A stretch of 64,000 bases of DNA from NCBI GenBank assembly GCA_027186245.1, contig CP114486.1, positions 6,043,501 through 6,107,500 of the forward strand. Reading direction: 5' to 3'. The notes beneath the pieces were generated by a model. That model searched no databases. It had not been told where the DNA came from and was given only the letters and a program-made list of their open reading frames with translations. The position numbers and the translations under genes were made by a program. Below are positions 10,207 through 21,539 of this stretch, piece after piece. The DNA is from Coriaria nepalensis (Eukaryota; Streptophyta; Magnoliopsida; Cucurbitales; Coriariaceae). Within the stretch, counting starts at the first letter, position 1, and every line of letters begins with the position of its first letter.

Positions 10207-13200
10207 GTAACGCCTTCCTATTAGCTATATAATTATTCAAATATATATAAATATATATATATACTTTCCAAAAAACAAAATCTAAAATACTTAATAAAAT
10301 AGCTAACTTTAAAATATAATTAATAGGAGTGTTACGTATTAATTTAAAAAGCATTTATAAAAAAATACGAGATAATTTAAAATATTTTAAAACCTTACTT
10401 GATTGAAATCTAAATACTACTATGTTATTTATATAAACAAATATTATTTCTGTTTGTTCACAAACACTCTTCATGAAACATAATAGAAGTTTCCAAAAGT
10501 TTCTCAAAATATATTTAAAAGCTTTCTCTGTCTTCTACAAGTCGGACCCACAATCTATATAATTGGCAACTCTTTATTCATTAATCAAATATAGCTACAA
10601 CTTTTCCTTCTCGTCGACTTATAATAATTAAAATGCTCAGTAAGTAAAAATCATGTCACAATGCACATCACGTACAAAACTGCAATATAAAGTAACTAAA
10701 CTCAATTGAATATTCGTAAATATATATATATATTTTTAAATAATTTGTAAGTATAAATATTTTTCTTATACTCATGTTTTAGGTCTTGAGAATATTGCTA
10801 CGCATATTACTAAAATTTGTGGTCTGTTATGATCACTTGAAGCAATCCACTATGATCAAGATTTTTGTATAACCGCTAATAGTAATCCACCTTTACCCTA
10901 AAACTAATATGGGATCCACGATCTCTCTATGGGATTCCTCGCTTAACCATGCGGCAACTCATTGAAAATGTTATGTACTATAAAATACATTTTGTTTGAG
11001 AATAGCATAACATTCTGCTTTCTCGTTTAAGACAATGCTTTTATACTGAAGCATGTGCTACTCAAATCATACATCTAAACTATCAAACATTTCAACTTTT
11101 GAAATTCAGCTACAGTTTTTTCATAAAATTGATCAAACAAATAAATAAACTATACTTATATTGTAGGTGAGACTTTATTTACCTAGGATCTCTGCTATCA
11201 GTAAGAGTATTTCATAGATCTTTCAGATCTTGGATTAGCTACTAACATATCCAAACATGCATTTAAACTTAATTTAGTAAGGATTTCCTTTCTAAAAACG
11301 TTACTCTCCATTAATCTAACTAAATTACACAATCTAACATTGTTCTAGCATCCTTAATTCAAGTCTTTACTTTGTGAAAATTCTCTCTGTTTATACAAGT
11401 CTTGCTGTCATGCCTTCCAATATGCCCCTTATTAATTTTTTTACTTCTATTGTTGTATTCTAAAGAATATATCTCACATTTAGGAATCACTATTGCTCGG
11501 GTCTTTTTATGATACATCTATTAACAGCTCCTATACCTCTTGTTAAAATTTTAAATTAAAACATTCATGTGTGGCACATAAAAACTTAATTGTTCCAAAA
11601 CCGTTCAGTTAGGCATCTATTTTCAATCAATGGTTTTATTTTGCCTATATCTAATTGTATAGGTACTAAAAAATTCACATCCTAAGCTTTCATAATTGAT
11701 GTGTTGAACTTCATTTGGCTTAGTATAACTCAAGTTACACCTTATCAAAGTTGCTATTAAAATTATCATACTTTGAGAAAACATTTTGATTACATGAACT
11801 TGAAGATCATACAACCTTTTATTCTAATGACCAATTATTTTGAACCTTATATGGTTTTGTAGGTATATGTCTTGTGTTCTTATAAAATCTCATATTTTTC
11901 TCTGGTTATTAGCATATCAAAAGTCTTTAAGAATATCTATTACTCACAATTCCAATAATTTTAATTTACCACTCACTAGGTCAATTTTAAGAACTTATTT
12001 AAGCATTCTTTGATTTTATGAAAAGCTTAAATAATCTAGTGTCTCAATATATATATAATTTTTAAGAATTTTATCATGTACATAAAATTTCCAGAATTAC
12101 TGATAGCCGTCATTACATTTACCAATTTCAGATTTACAAAATTATAAGAACTTAAGGGATAAGACAATTTCTAAATAACGCTTAACACTAAACTAGGTTC
12201 AAATTCATAAAATAACTCTATTAAATCATCACCCTATGAGATTGATCCACAACTTATAGGTAACAGACTTAAGTAAAGGAGAAGACCTTACCTCTTTCAA
12301 GGATTGAAGCTAAAGTTTGCTAATTTCACCAAGAATGTATATCTCCTTTGAGCTTTGAATGAGTTTAATAATGGTGGAAGTGAGCTTGAAGAAGAAGCAC
12401 ATGACAGGGAGATGAAGAGGAGTTCACGTTTTTCCCATGAGAAAAAATAATAGGTTTTGTTTATTTAATACCAATCTCTTGAATTTTCACGAGGTTAAAT
12501 TTTGACCGAGACATTTTTCTTATCTTTCGATTCTAATCCTTAACCCGTCTAATACTTATAAATTTGATTTTTGTTCATTTGTAATGATATGGCTGGCCAT
12601 GGTGTAGAGAATTGGGTTTGGTCCAAAATTTCACTTTGTTTATTTTGGTAATAAAATATAAATAAAGCATAGTTTTGGCATCTAAGTTTTATGCATTTTG
12701 GGCCAAAATGCTGTTTTGGTTTTACATCTAGGCTAAATAAAGATGAATAAGGTCTTTGGTCTACCAATATTAATTAAATTTATGCTCTAATCATTTAAGA
12801 AAAATTAACTGAAAAAATTAGTACTGGTCTTGTAAGGTTTTAATCTCATACTTTACTTGACTAACAACCTAAGTGTACCCCTTTTAGATTTGAAGGTATA
12901 TAAATGGCTTAATTATAGAAAGACAGATTACATTAAAAAGAGATAATATAAATTATAAATGAAGGTATATAAATGAAGGATAGTGAATTATTTGCTCCGT
13001 TATCCGTCCTATCCGACCCTCTAAATAAATGGGTGGTTATTTTTTAGGGGCTTTTCTAACCTCTTTTATCTGTTCAAATATTGTAATGGGTCGATATCAG
13101 ATTTTGGTTTAGTGGAATAGTTTGCCATTGGAAGAGACGTAGCGGTAAAATCTTGAATCCTTCGAATTGTTATATCCTCAGTTTAACCTTGAGGAGAAGG

Positions 13201-13350
13201 TTATGAATAAATAAAATTGTGGTAGAAATCTATGATGTTTTCATTTTTGTTGCTGACATATGTATGGTACAAATACATAATTAATATCCAATTCACACTC
13301 GTTCTATACAGTTCATGTAACAGCCCATATAGATATAAATACTCAATTAC
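10207..13350. other. Gene-free stretch, LTR-like in its middle
   Basis: Starts TGTAACGCCTTCC, reminiscent of plant Ty3/Gypsy LTR starts. The block 10840-11280 is homologous in reverse complement to 17080-17700. No coding domain was recognised on either strand; short open frames here look random. A Gypsy solo-LTR origin is inference. Confidence 0.4.
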
Positions 13351-13355
13351 ATGAT

Positions 13356-14995
13356 TTATGGAGCTATTATTGCTTCATCATAATGAGTAGTTGAAGTGGG
13401 CATTTGAATTGAATCTGAATGGGGCTTGCATTGACTCTTGGGCCTTGATAGTCTTGGGCTTGATGCATTATCAGGTCCCCGCAAACTCGGCTTTCGAAGA
13501 AACCCAAGACGGAGCTTGGTTGTTAGATGCAAATATACAGACTTTGGTAGAGATTTTGTAAGGATATCTGCTAGCTGCATACTAGTAGGAACATATTTAG
13601 TAACCAAATTTCTTATAGCCACTTTTGCTCGAACAAAATGGTAGTCGATCTCAATGTCTTTAGATCGTGAATGTAAAACTGGATTTGTTGTAAGATGAAC
13701 AGATACTAAATTATCACAATGTAACAAAGGTGGTTTAGGTAAATAAGTACTGATATCCCATCGAATGAAGTTGATCTAAGTGATTTCTAAGGCAGCCGAT
13801 GCCAATGCCCGATACTCGGCCTCGATGGATGAACGAGAAACAATAACTTGCTTTTTGCCTAACCACGAAATGAGATTGGATCTCAATAAAGTACAAAACC
13901 CCATGGTAGATCGTCACGTTTCTCCACTTTTGAAATGAGAGACCCAATTCATGTGTACCTAAAACAGATCTTAATACCTTTTTTAATTGCTTGAAATCAC
14001 CTTGTGTCGGCTTGTTCATGTGCGGACATAGTATTTACACTAAAGCTTAAATCATAACGAGTAATAGTTAAATTATGTCGCTATGATGCAGGATCGTGGA
14101 ATAAGGTCGAGTCATGAGAAGAGAAGACTGGGATTTGACCGACTAAGGTCCGTTCGCAAGTTAGGCAAAACACATTTGGGCTAAAGTAAGAGTTTCAGAG
14201 GCATAACGTTATGGGAAACAAAGATTCAAGTAGGTGTTCGTTGAACTTCAAGGCCTAAAATGTAATATAGAGAACCAAAGTGTTCCATGTGGAATTTACT
14301 GCTTAATGCCGAAAATAGGGGCTCAAGAAGAGACAATAAAGTTCCAGTCATCACTATATCATCCCCGTATAATAATAATAGAACCATATGAGCATTACAC
14401 TAATATATAAATAAATAAAGATCTGCCATGCTGCGGTAAAACCACAAGACAAGATAAACTCTCTGAATTTGTTGAACCACACAAGGGGTGCTTGTTTTAA
14501 GGCTATATAATGCCTTACGCAATCTGCATACATGATTAGGAAACCAAGAATCCGAAAACCCGTGTGGTTGTTCCATAATTACAGCTTTATAAGACCTCCA
14601 TGGAGATTTACATTGGCCAACCTCGAACAACAGCCACAGGTAAATTATTCTAATTGTAGCCGATTGTACTATCGGACTAAAAGTTCTGAGATGTCAATAC
14701 TGAGACTCTTGTGAAAAATATATCTCGGGTTACCATCCTTGCTTTCAACCTTTCTAAAGAACCGTCATATCTCAACTTTGTTCTGAATACCCATTGGCTA
14801 GTAATTGGATTCATACCCGGTAAACGTGGGATTAAATCACATGCTTTATTTTCACACAAAGTTGTAATCTCTGCTTCCATATCAACTGTCCACCAATTAT
14901 ATTTGAGAGCCAACGTGACCGATCAAGGTTCTAGAGGAATAGATGTGGTGTGTAGAAGAGCGTACTTAGGATTTGGTTTACGATTCCAAGTTTAG
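13356..14995 (-). pseudogene. Second Copia pol remnant (RT to RNase H), minus strand
   Basis: Read right to left: the RT N-terminus at 14677-14913 (MEAEITTLCENKACDLIPRL, ITSQWVFRTKLRYDGSLERL, KARMVTRD), then HGFSDSWFPNHVCRLRKALY near 14560, then LLLYGDDIVMTG at about 14350 (the family YVDD box with Val changed to Gly, codon 14363-14365) followed by LGLEVQRT. After this come the connection/RNase H start (13735-14019, VLRSVLGTHELGL) and the RNase H end (13356-13727: LHCDNLVSVHLTTNPVLHSR, YHFVRAKVA, LADILTKSLP). Frames change between the parts. A different Copia lineage from the 3.5-10 kb element, judged by the LTTKLRLGFL tail. Confidence 0.85.
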
Positions 14996-14999
14996 ACCT

Positions 15000-15414
15000 T
15001 ATAACCATGTGATGAGGAGTGAGTGGATTAGTTGATGGTGGACTTGGGGTAGGAGGGGAGAATGATCAGCAGGGCCGGCTCAATACATTTTTGAGTTCTT
15101 AGGTACAAGCGGAAAATGGAGCCATAATTTTTTTCCTTAACAAGGATCAACGGATATCATAAAATCAAGTGAAAGTTCCGTCATCGCTATTTAGAATGAA
15201 TAGTTCTTTTATATATATATATATATAAATTACATACAATTCTTTTAATATTTATATTACTATTTTATATACTCTTAAAATATTCATATGCAATTACAAT
15301 TTAAAAAAAAAAAAAGTTCCTAAATTTCATTAAATCTATTCATATTTTACCCATAAGTAATATCAAAACTTTTAAAATTCACAAGAAAGTTGTACGAGAA
15401 AATAAGAAAAATGG

Positions 15415-15448
<34 letters not shown>

Positions 15449-15560
15449 TATTTGATAGTGGCATGGTGGGGCCTTTGTTTCGCTATATATATATACTTTT
15501 CTTTTTTCTTTCTTTCTATTAAGTCTAGGGTGGGGCCTTCCATCATTTCCATTCAATACA

Positions 15561-15596
<36 letters not shown>

Positions 15597-16060
15597 TTCT
15601 GCTTGGTGGGTTTGGAATTAGAGAGCTCAGGACCTTCTGTACTTTTTATTAATTAAATTTTATTCTATAATATTTCATTTAACTGTTTTATATAATTAAA
15701 CATAATTTATAATCTAAATATTATAAAGTACAAGGTTTCTTATGTCTAACTCTAATTTTTTAATAGTATTATAAAAAGGATTGAAAGAAAATTTTTAAAA
15801 AATTTGTTTTAAAATTATTAAATTAATAATAATAATATAAAGTAATTATAAGGAGAGTAGGAGGATAATACGCACGATGGCCTCACCAGCTCCTTGTTCG
15901 CCTTTTAGTTAGTATGTGATAAGTATGAAAAATCATAACAATACCACAAATGCATATCATACTTGAATCAACAGGAAGCTTACATGCAGCAGGTATTAAC
16001 TACGAAGCTAACACCTCTAGCCGCAGCTTCACATATCACATATGATTTCAAGAAGCTTCA
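15000..16060. other. AT-rich gap with mirrored microsatellites
   Basis: No gene seen. At 15415-15451 a poly-A/(TA)n run is mirrored by (TA)n/poly-T at 15559-15594. The two flank about 105 bp in which GGTGGGGCCTT occurs twice (near 15468 and 15530), suggesting a small duplication or fold-back. Confidence 0.7.
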
Positions 16061-16067
16061 TTAATCA

Positions 16068-16806
16068 GAAAATCTCTCACCTCTCTCAAGCCCTTGTGAA
16101 ATTTCAAGTGAAAACCAAAGATTTTATTCTGCCCTCCATAATCGAGAATCATTGAAGGTAAAAGTAAAAATTCTAAAGTGCACATGTTGCGATTCTGATA
16201 TGTTCAGTCCGAAACAGAGCACATAAGTCAAGAGCTATTTCTGGTCAAAATCATCACTACTCTTATACTCAAAATCTTCAAATCGTATGTAATAGATAAA
16301 AAATGATAGTAGAATTGATCAAGTATAAGAGATCAATATGAGATCAAGGTTTATGCGGGTTTATGCGTCTTCATTAGTTAGCGAGATGTCAAATACGTCA
16401 AAATTTAAGTGCAACGTCTTAATAAATCCATTCAGTCTGAAATAGAGTACACCAGTTAGCAAGATGTCATAAAATCTCTCACCTAGAGCCCTAGCTCTTG
16501 CAAAATTTTAAGCGAAAACCAAAGATTTCCTTCCGTCCTCTATAATCTAGAATCATTGAAGGTAAAAGTAATAATTCTAAACCGCATAGACCGCAATTTT
16601 AATCTGTTCAGTCTGAAACAGAGTACACTAATCAAGAGCTATTTCTAGTAAGAATCGTCACTACTCTTATACTCAAAATCTTCAGTTCGTGTATAATAGA
16701 TCGAAAATGAGAATAGAATTAATACATTATAAGAGATCAATACGAGATCAAGGTTTATGTCTCTTAATTAGTTAGCGAGATGTCAAATACATCAAAATTT
16801 AAGTGT
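16068..16806 (+). repeat. Tandem duplication, two copies of about 402 bp
   Basis: Copy 1 (about 16068-16410) and copy 2 (about 16470-16806) share AAATCTCTCACCT, AACCAAAGATTT, AGAATCATTGAAGGTAAAAG, CACTACTCTTATACTCAAAA, AGAGATCAATA and TTAGCGAGATGTCAAATAC in the same order, offset near 402 bp. No ORF. Probably part of a noncoding repeat or LTR. Confidence 0.85.
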
Positions 16807-17010
16807 AGGGTTGATGGCTTGACGCCTCGCCGCCTTCAGTGAGTAAAATACTCGATGGATCAAAGGGGTCGACAAGGTCAACAGCTCAATGCCTCACGCC
16901 TCCACACCTTCAATGTGTGAAATACTCGATGGGTCGAAGGAGTCGACGGCTCTAATGTGGAAAATACTCGATGGGTCGACGGGGTCAACGAGGTCGACAG
17001 ATCTATGGGT
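16807..17010 (+). repeat. Short degenerate minisatellite (CTCGATGG/GTCGACG units)
   Basis: AAATACTCGATGG recurs at about 16846, 16920 and 16962, with GGTCGACGNGGTCAACG-like spacers. GC is higher than the surroundings. No coding support. Confidence 0.7.
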
Positions 17011-17079
17011 CGACGCCTACTGTAATAGCAATAAAGTTTTTCGACACCTTAAGTTAAATTATTTAATTTGAGTACAATT

Positions 17080-18330
17080 GAAAATCAAGTTCTTACTAAG
17101 ATAAACATATGTCTGGATGGGTTAGTAGCTGGCCCAGAGTCGGAAAGATTGCAGTAAACTCTTACTAATATAGAGCATATAACAGGAAAGTAAAGTCTCA
17201 CCTACAACACAAGTATTTTCATTGTTTGTTCAACTTGAGATTTGATGATATTGATATGAATGCAACATAATATGCTGAACATTGAGTTGATTGTGTGGTG
17301 TTGTATGCTTATAAAACATGTTGGAATTGAGTTTATATTATTTGAATATATATATTTTCAAAAAAGTATTGAATGCACCATCAGTTTTATGCAAAACCAC
17401 CAAAGAGAAATGTCATGCTCTTAAATTGCAAACCCATGAAAGGAAATGTTATGCTTTTAAATTGATTGGTGTGATGCTCAACATGATATAAGCATAATAT
17501 TATAGTGAAGCGATGCCTGGTCAAGGCGGACTGAGCGGAGTCGCTAACCCTAAAGATTTTACTCAATTAGGGCTGATTGAGAGAGGTCCCTGATTCGAGA
17601 TGTGATCTAATCAGGTCGGACTGAGCGGAGTCATTGACCTCAGATATTTTTGTCACAGAAGACCATAGATCACAGTGGTGTCGGCGGCGGCATCTTCGGA
17701 GCTCATAGCAGTATAAAGAGCATCTCATTTGTATAGAAAGATTTATATGAATTTGCAAACCTATTCAATTGGGTTTTAAAAATGTATTTGAATATATTTT
17801 GTGCATGTGAAATAAAATCTTTATATACTGAGCTTTTTAGCTCATAATAGTTGCTTGTATTTGTAGGTGAGCAGAAAAAAGGAAAGTCGGTAATTTTTAG
17901 TATGATCAACTTGATATATAGTATATATGAGCTCGACTTGTGACAAGACAAAAAAGTAATTTTGGAAATAACGTATTTTGAAAAGTTTTTGAAAATAATA
18001 CTTTTTGAAAATAGAGTTATAAATATTATCATATTTATGTATTAGGTATAGAAGTTATATATAATGTTAGATATATCAATTACTTGTAAATTGATCCAAG
18101 TATATTGAACCTGTAAATATGTATTAGGTAAAGATGGTTTATTAATTATCGTATTTATGTATTAGGTAAAGATGGTTTATTATACATGGTTTTAATACAT
18201 GAAAATCACAATGATAAGTTACTAAAAAAAGATGCACATATTTGGGTAAATACCCAATTTACAAGCTAATCGATCGTCAAAATTTTGACATGTTGTGCAA
18301 CGAATTGAACAATTGAAATTCGTTACATGT
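17080..18330 (-). repeat. LTR-like segment, inverted homologue of 10.8-11.3 kb
   Basis: AAGTCTCACCTACA (about 17193-17206) and its flanks match the reverse complement of 11160-11260, including the TACTAAC and AGTAAGAGT blocks. CGGACTGAGCGGAGTC occurs twice (17527 and 17617). The minus-strand edge CATGTAACG near 18320 resembles the Gypsy-like TGTAACG start at 10207. Around 18110-18180 a short stretch (ATGTATTAGGTAAAGATGG) is tandemly duplicated. No coding sequence was recognised. LTR identity is inferred. Confidence 0.45.
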
Positions 18331-18694
18331 ATATATGGCATAAGGTAGGACATAAAAAGCATTACTATAAATTCTGAGACTTGGATCTTATATTTCAATC
18401 AGTGAAAATCATTATATGTTAATTCGTTAACAATGAAATCTGAAAGAGAGGACGACAATGTTGTACGAGCAATGGTACTACACAAAACAAGTACACAATA
18501 AGCCTTTATTAGTTTATTGTTTTTTTTTTTCTTATATTCAAAATATAATAGAAAGTACAAAGAAAGTAATACAATTTGGTGAAGAGTACTACATCTTCTA
18601 AAGGCTTAATTTCTGCATAAATTAACAGCAAGCTAACTCTGGATCTTCTGCAGTAAATGAAGAGATGGAGCGAGCTAGCTAGTTGTAAAGACAC

Positions 18695-18815
18695 AGATTT
18701 GAGAAACCTCGTTGAGTGCTGCGTTGATTAAGATTTATGTCCTCCTCTACTTCTCTGTTCAAGGGGAACAAATAAATATTCATCAACGCTGCACTCAATA
18801 ATGTTTCCATCTTGT
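18695..18815 (-). ncRNA. MIR397: MIR397 precursor hairpin
   Basis: On the minus strand the 5' arm (18801 to 18781) is a 21-mer matching miR397a at 20 of 21 positions: its core is ATTGAGTGCAGCGTTGATG, and position 2 is U where miR397a has C. The 3' arm (18729-18709) pairs with it over the full length except three mismatches (positions 3, 12, 21) and one G:U. A 51-nt loop separates the arms, and the lower stem continues (GGAAAC at 18808-18803 against GTTTC at 18707-18703). The mature strand on the 5' arm agrees with other MIR397 genes. miR397 guides AGO1 cleavage of laccase mRNAs and is typically raised by copper shortage. The plus-strand reading also folds, but its 5' arm has three differences from miR397a. 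No laccase gene is in this window. Confidence 0.88.
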
Positions 18816-19870
18816 GGAATTTCTGAGCCGATTCAAATTTCAATTGTTTTGGTGTATAGGAAGAGAGAATTGAGCAAAGAAACTACTGCCAAGAAGGCCG
18901 GCCTGTAAGTGGAATCATATTTCATACCTTATTTTGTTTAATTTGTATGCTTTTTTTGTTAGTTTCGGGGCAGATTCTGCAGGTTTATGGAGAGAGAGAT
19001 GGAAAGAGAAACAGAATCCAGAAAAAAAAAACTCATTGACCTAGTGTGTTCAGCACAATTCTGAATCAGTTGAATACTTCGGGAACTGAGAATGGTGGAA
19101 TTAGGACATAACTGGCCCAAAAAAAGACGATTTCTTTTTGGCGTAATTAGTGAGAGGAAAGAGGAGAGAAGGAGATTTAGCTGCCCTGTGCGATATATGC
19201 AAAAATGTGGAAATGATTGAGCATTGTAAAGGAAAATCAGATAAGGAAACAATAGTCTCCTCAAATCTACGAAAACACAATCAACACCAACGGTTAAATA
19301 TAATGTATAAAATGGATCCATTCTATTGCCGGCACTTCTAGCCTAACCACCGCCTCTGTTGATTCTTCTTCATATGGCCATTCAGCATTCATCCCTTTAT
19401 TCCAGTTATGTCAAACTAATCAATTTGTGCTTACTATATAACTAATCATCTTTTATGATTAACACTGGTTAAGCTGTACCTCTTATGTCAACGTGTTTTT
19501 CAGTTATGTCAATGGATCCATTCCGGCACCGCCCAAATATCACCCTGCTTTGGGTGATGAACCAAATCCCGCATATGAATAGTGATATCAACAAGATCAG
19601 TTGATCTTATCTGCTCTCAACTTTGCCGTAAGCGTCGAATTTCTTCGGAGAGTGGTTGGACTGGATTTCTCCAAGTAGTGGTGGAGTCAAGATCTCTCCA
19701 CGGTAAATGTTAATTACCTAAAATAGAGAACAAACAAAGATATTAGGGTGAAATTTGCCTTGACTATTTTATTAATCAAGCAATGCTTGTTGATGAAAAT
19801 ACAAATCAAATCCCTCAACGGAAATCTCTCTGATACATTTATACTTGGGTAATGAAGTCTAAACTGTTCC
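18816..19870. other. Region upstream of MIR397, no protein gene supported
   Basis: Would contain the MIR397 promoter (minus strand). No convincing TATA box, and only one GTAC copper-response core (near 19475) was seen, so SPL7 control is not shown by the sequence. The 120-codon minus-strand frame at 18959-19321 has no recognisable domain. The end near 19600-19870 may be LTR of the Copia fragment that follows. Confidence 0.5.
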
Positions 19871-19872
19871 AT

Positions 19873-20160
19873 CTAAATGTTTGGATGTGAAGATGAGCTG
19901 GCATATTCTTCATTCAAATATAGGTCAATGTTGTCTTCATGTTTACTTGGTATATCAGCCCCCTTCAAACTGGTGAGTGGTAAGAAACCAAGACCCAGTT
20001 TATTTCTTAGTGAAAGAAACAGAAGTCGGGTTAAAGACTTCGTAACAATATCAACATCTTGCCAGTTGGAAGGGATATAATGAGTCATTAAATCACCCAA
20101 AGCCACCTTTTCTCAAATAAAATGCTAATTCAATTCAATATGCTAATCCAATCAAGTAAC
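19873..20160 (-). pseudogene. Copia RNase H terminal fragment
   Basis: EKVALGDLMTHYIPSNWQDV, then DIVTKSLTRLLFLSLRNKLG, then LGFLPLTSLKGADI matches the last part of Copia RNase H (family: VALGxLxTRYIPS, ADIFTKSL). Upstream, HIELN then HFI continue the domain with stops. It is related to the 13.4-kb remnant, but the sequence differs enough to be a separate insertion. Confidence 0.8.
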
Positions 20161-20955
20161 CCAGTTCACAGCAAATCTCGCTTAGACAATGACTGTGGCA
20201 GCGAGCCCATAATCCATTTAGAAATGGTATTTCAGGATTTAGACTTATCATAAAATTTGTTAAAATAATGGTCTCATTTTTAATTAATTTTAAAAAATTA
20301 AAAAATTAATAATTTACTAAATTACCCTTAATGAAAACAGGAACACGCATGTAGAAAACGGAAGCTCAAACACAAAATACAGAAAATGTTTGAAACCTAA
20401 CTTTTATAAATTCTCCTGTCACGAACACAATTCGAATTGCAGAAAATGGAAGCTTAAGCCCTTAGTTTCACAAAGGTTAGTAGTTGAAAAAATATGAAGG
20501 AAAATCTAAAACAATGGTTTGTAGTCAGCAAAATCTAAAGAAGAAATCCGAAAAAAAATCAAAAGTAGCACTAGAATAACAGTAAAATATTGATTTCATA
20601 TTTTTTTTGAGTGATTATATTCATTATGATTTGAAATTTGAATTTACAAGGCTCAGACTATCAAACTGTTTATAATGACTCTTTGATAGCTAGATAAGAA
20701 TATTAATGTTTATAGAGCCATTGGGCAATCAAGTAGTGCATAGGAAATTCTTGCTCAATGGACATTAATATTCCCATCAAGCTATCAAGCAGTACAATTT
20801 CGATGGCTCGATGGTCATTCATATGTCCATTGAGCAGTCATTATAAACTACTTGATGGTCTTACAGTTTATATGAACTGCTCGATGGCTCGATTACCATT
20901 CATATTCCCAGCGAGAAGATACTTATAGATATTAGAGATGGGACGGTTCCCTCCA
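20161..20955. other. Gene-free stretch with GATGGCTCGAT-type repeats
   Basis: From about 20670 to 20930 short motifs such as CGATGGCTCGAT, CTTGATGG and CATTCATAT recur in both orientations. Several inverted matches (for example ACTGTTTATAATGA against TCATTATAAACTAC) could fold. No coding sequence seen. Confidence 0.5.
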
Positions 20956-20959
20956 AATC

Positions 20960-21345
20960 TTAAACCCTAAATATTAGATTTTAAACCTGAAGCTCTAAAC
21001 CTTGAACCCTAGACCTTGAACCCTAAACCTTGAACCCTAAACCTTGAACCCCAAACCTTGAGCCCTAAACCTTAAACCTTAAACTTTAAACCTTAACCCT
21101 TAAACTTTAAAACGTAAATCTTAAACCGTAAACCATAAACTTTAAACCCTAAACTTTAAGCCCTAAACTTTAAACCATAAACCTTAAGCTCTAAACCTTA
21201 AACTTTAAACCCTAATGTTTAAACCTTAAACCTTAAACTTTAAACCCTAAACCTAAAAATTTAAACCCTAAACCCCTAAATTTTTTATCTTAAGCCTTGA
21301 GACCTAAAACCTTTAAACCTTAAACCCTATACTTTAAACTCTAAA
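20960..21345 (+). repeat. Degenerate telomere-like repeat array
   Basis: About 385 bp made of imperfect CCCTAAA-related units (AAACCCTAAAC, AAACCTTAAAC, TTGAACCCTAAACC), with the common plant telomere unit CCCTAAA recurring among variants. It is interstitial, degraded, and borders the minisatellite and MULE to the right. Confidence 0.8.
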
Positions 21346-21349
21346 CTCT

Positions 21350-21510
21350 TAAATGAATCAAATTCATAGAAGACAAAAGTGCATCAAAGTCATAGAATAT
21401 AAAAGTGAATCATAGTCATAGAATAGAAAAGTGAATTAAAGTCATAAATACAAAAATGAATCAAAGTCACAGAATACAAAAGTGAATCAAACTAATAGAA
21501 AACCCAAATG
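21350..21510 (+). repeat. Minisatellite of about 29-bp units
   Basis: Five to six imperfect copies of a unit containing GAATCAAAGTCATAGAATA and CAAAAGT, directly after the telomere-like array. Confidence 0.8.
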
Positions 21511-21539
21511 AAGATATATCGTATATTACATGAATTGTA

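Noticed and set aside
13438..14995. Plus-strand frames over the 13-15 kb Copia remnant
   Set aside because: Antisense shadows of RT/RNase H; motifs lie on the minus strand.
16889..17071. Short ORF with repeated ILDGS motifs
   Set aside because: Product of the noncoding minisatellite; no start context or homology.
18695..18815. MIR397 on the plus strand
   Set aside because: The plus-strand 5' arm has three differences from miR397a against one on the minus strand, so minus is preferred.
18959..19321. 120-codon minus-strand frame
   Set aside because: No domain, Ser/Leu-rich random-like composition, and it overlaps the presumed MIR397 upstream region.
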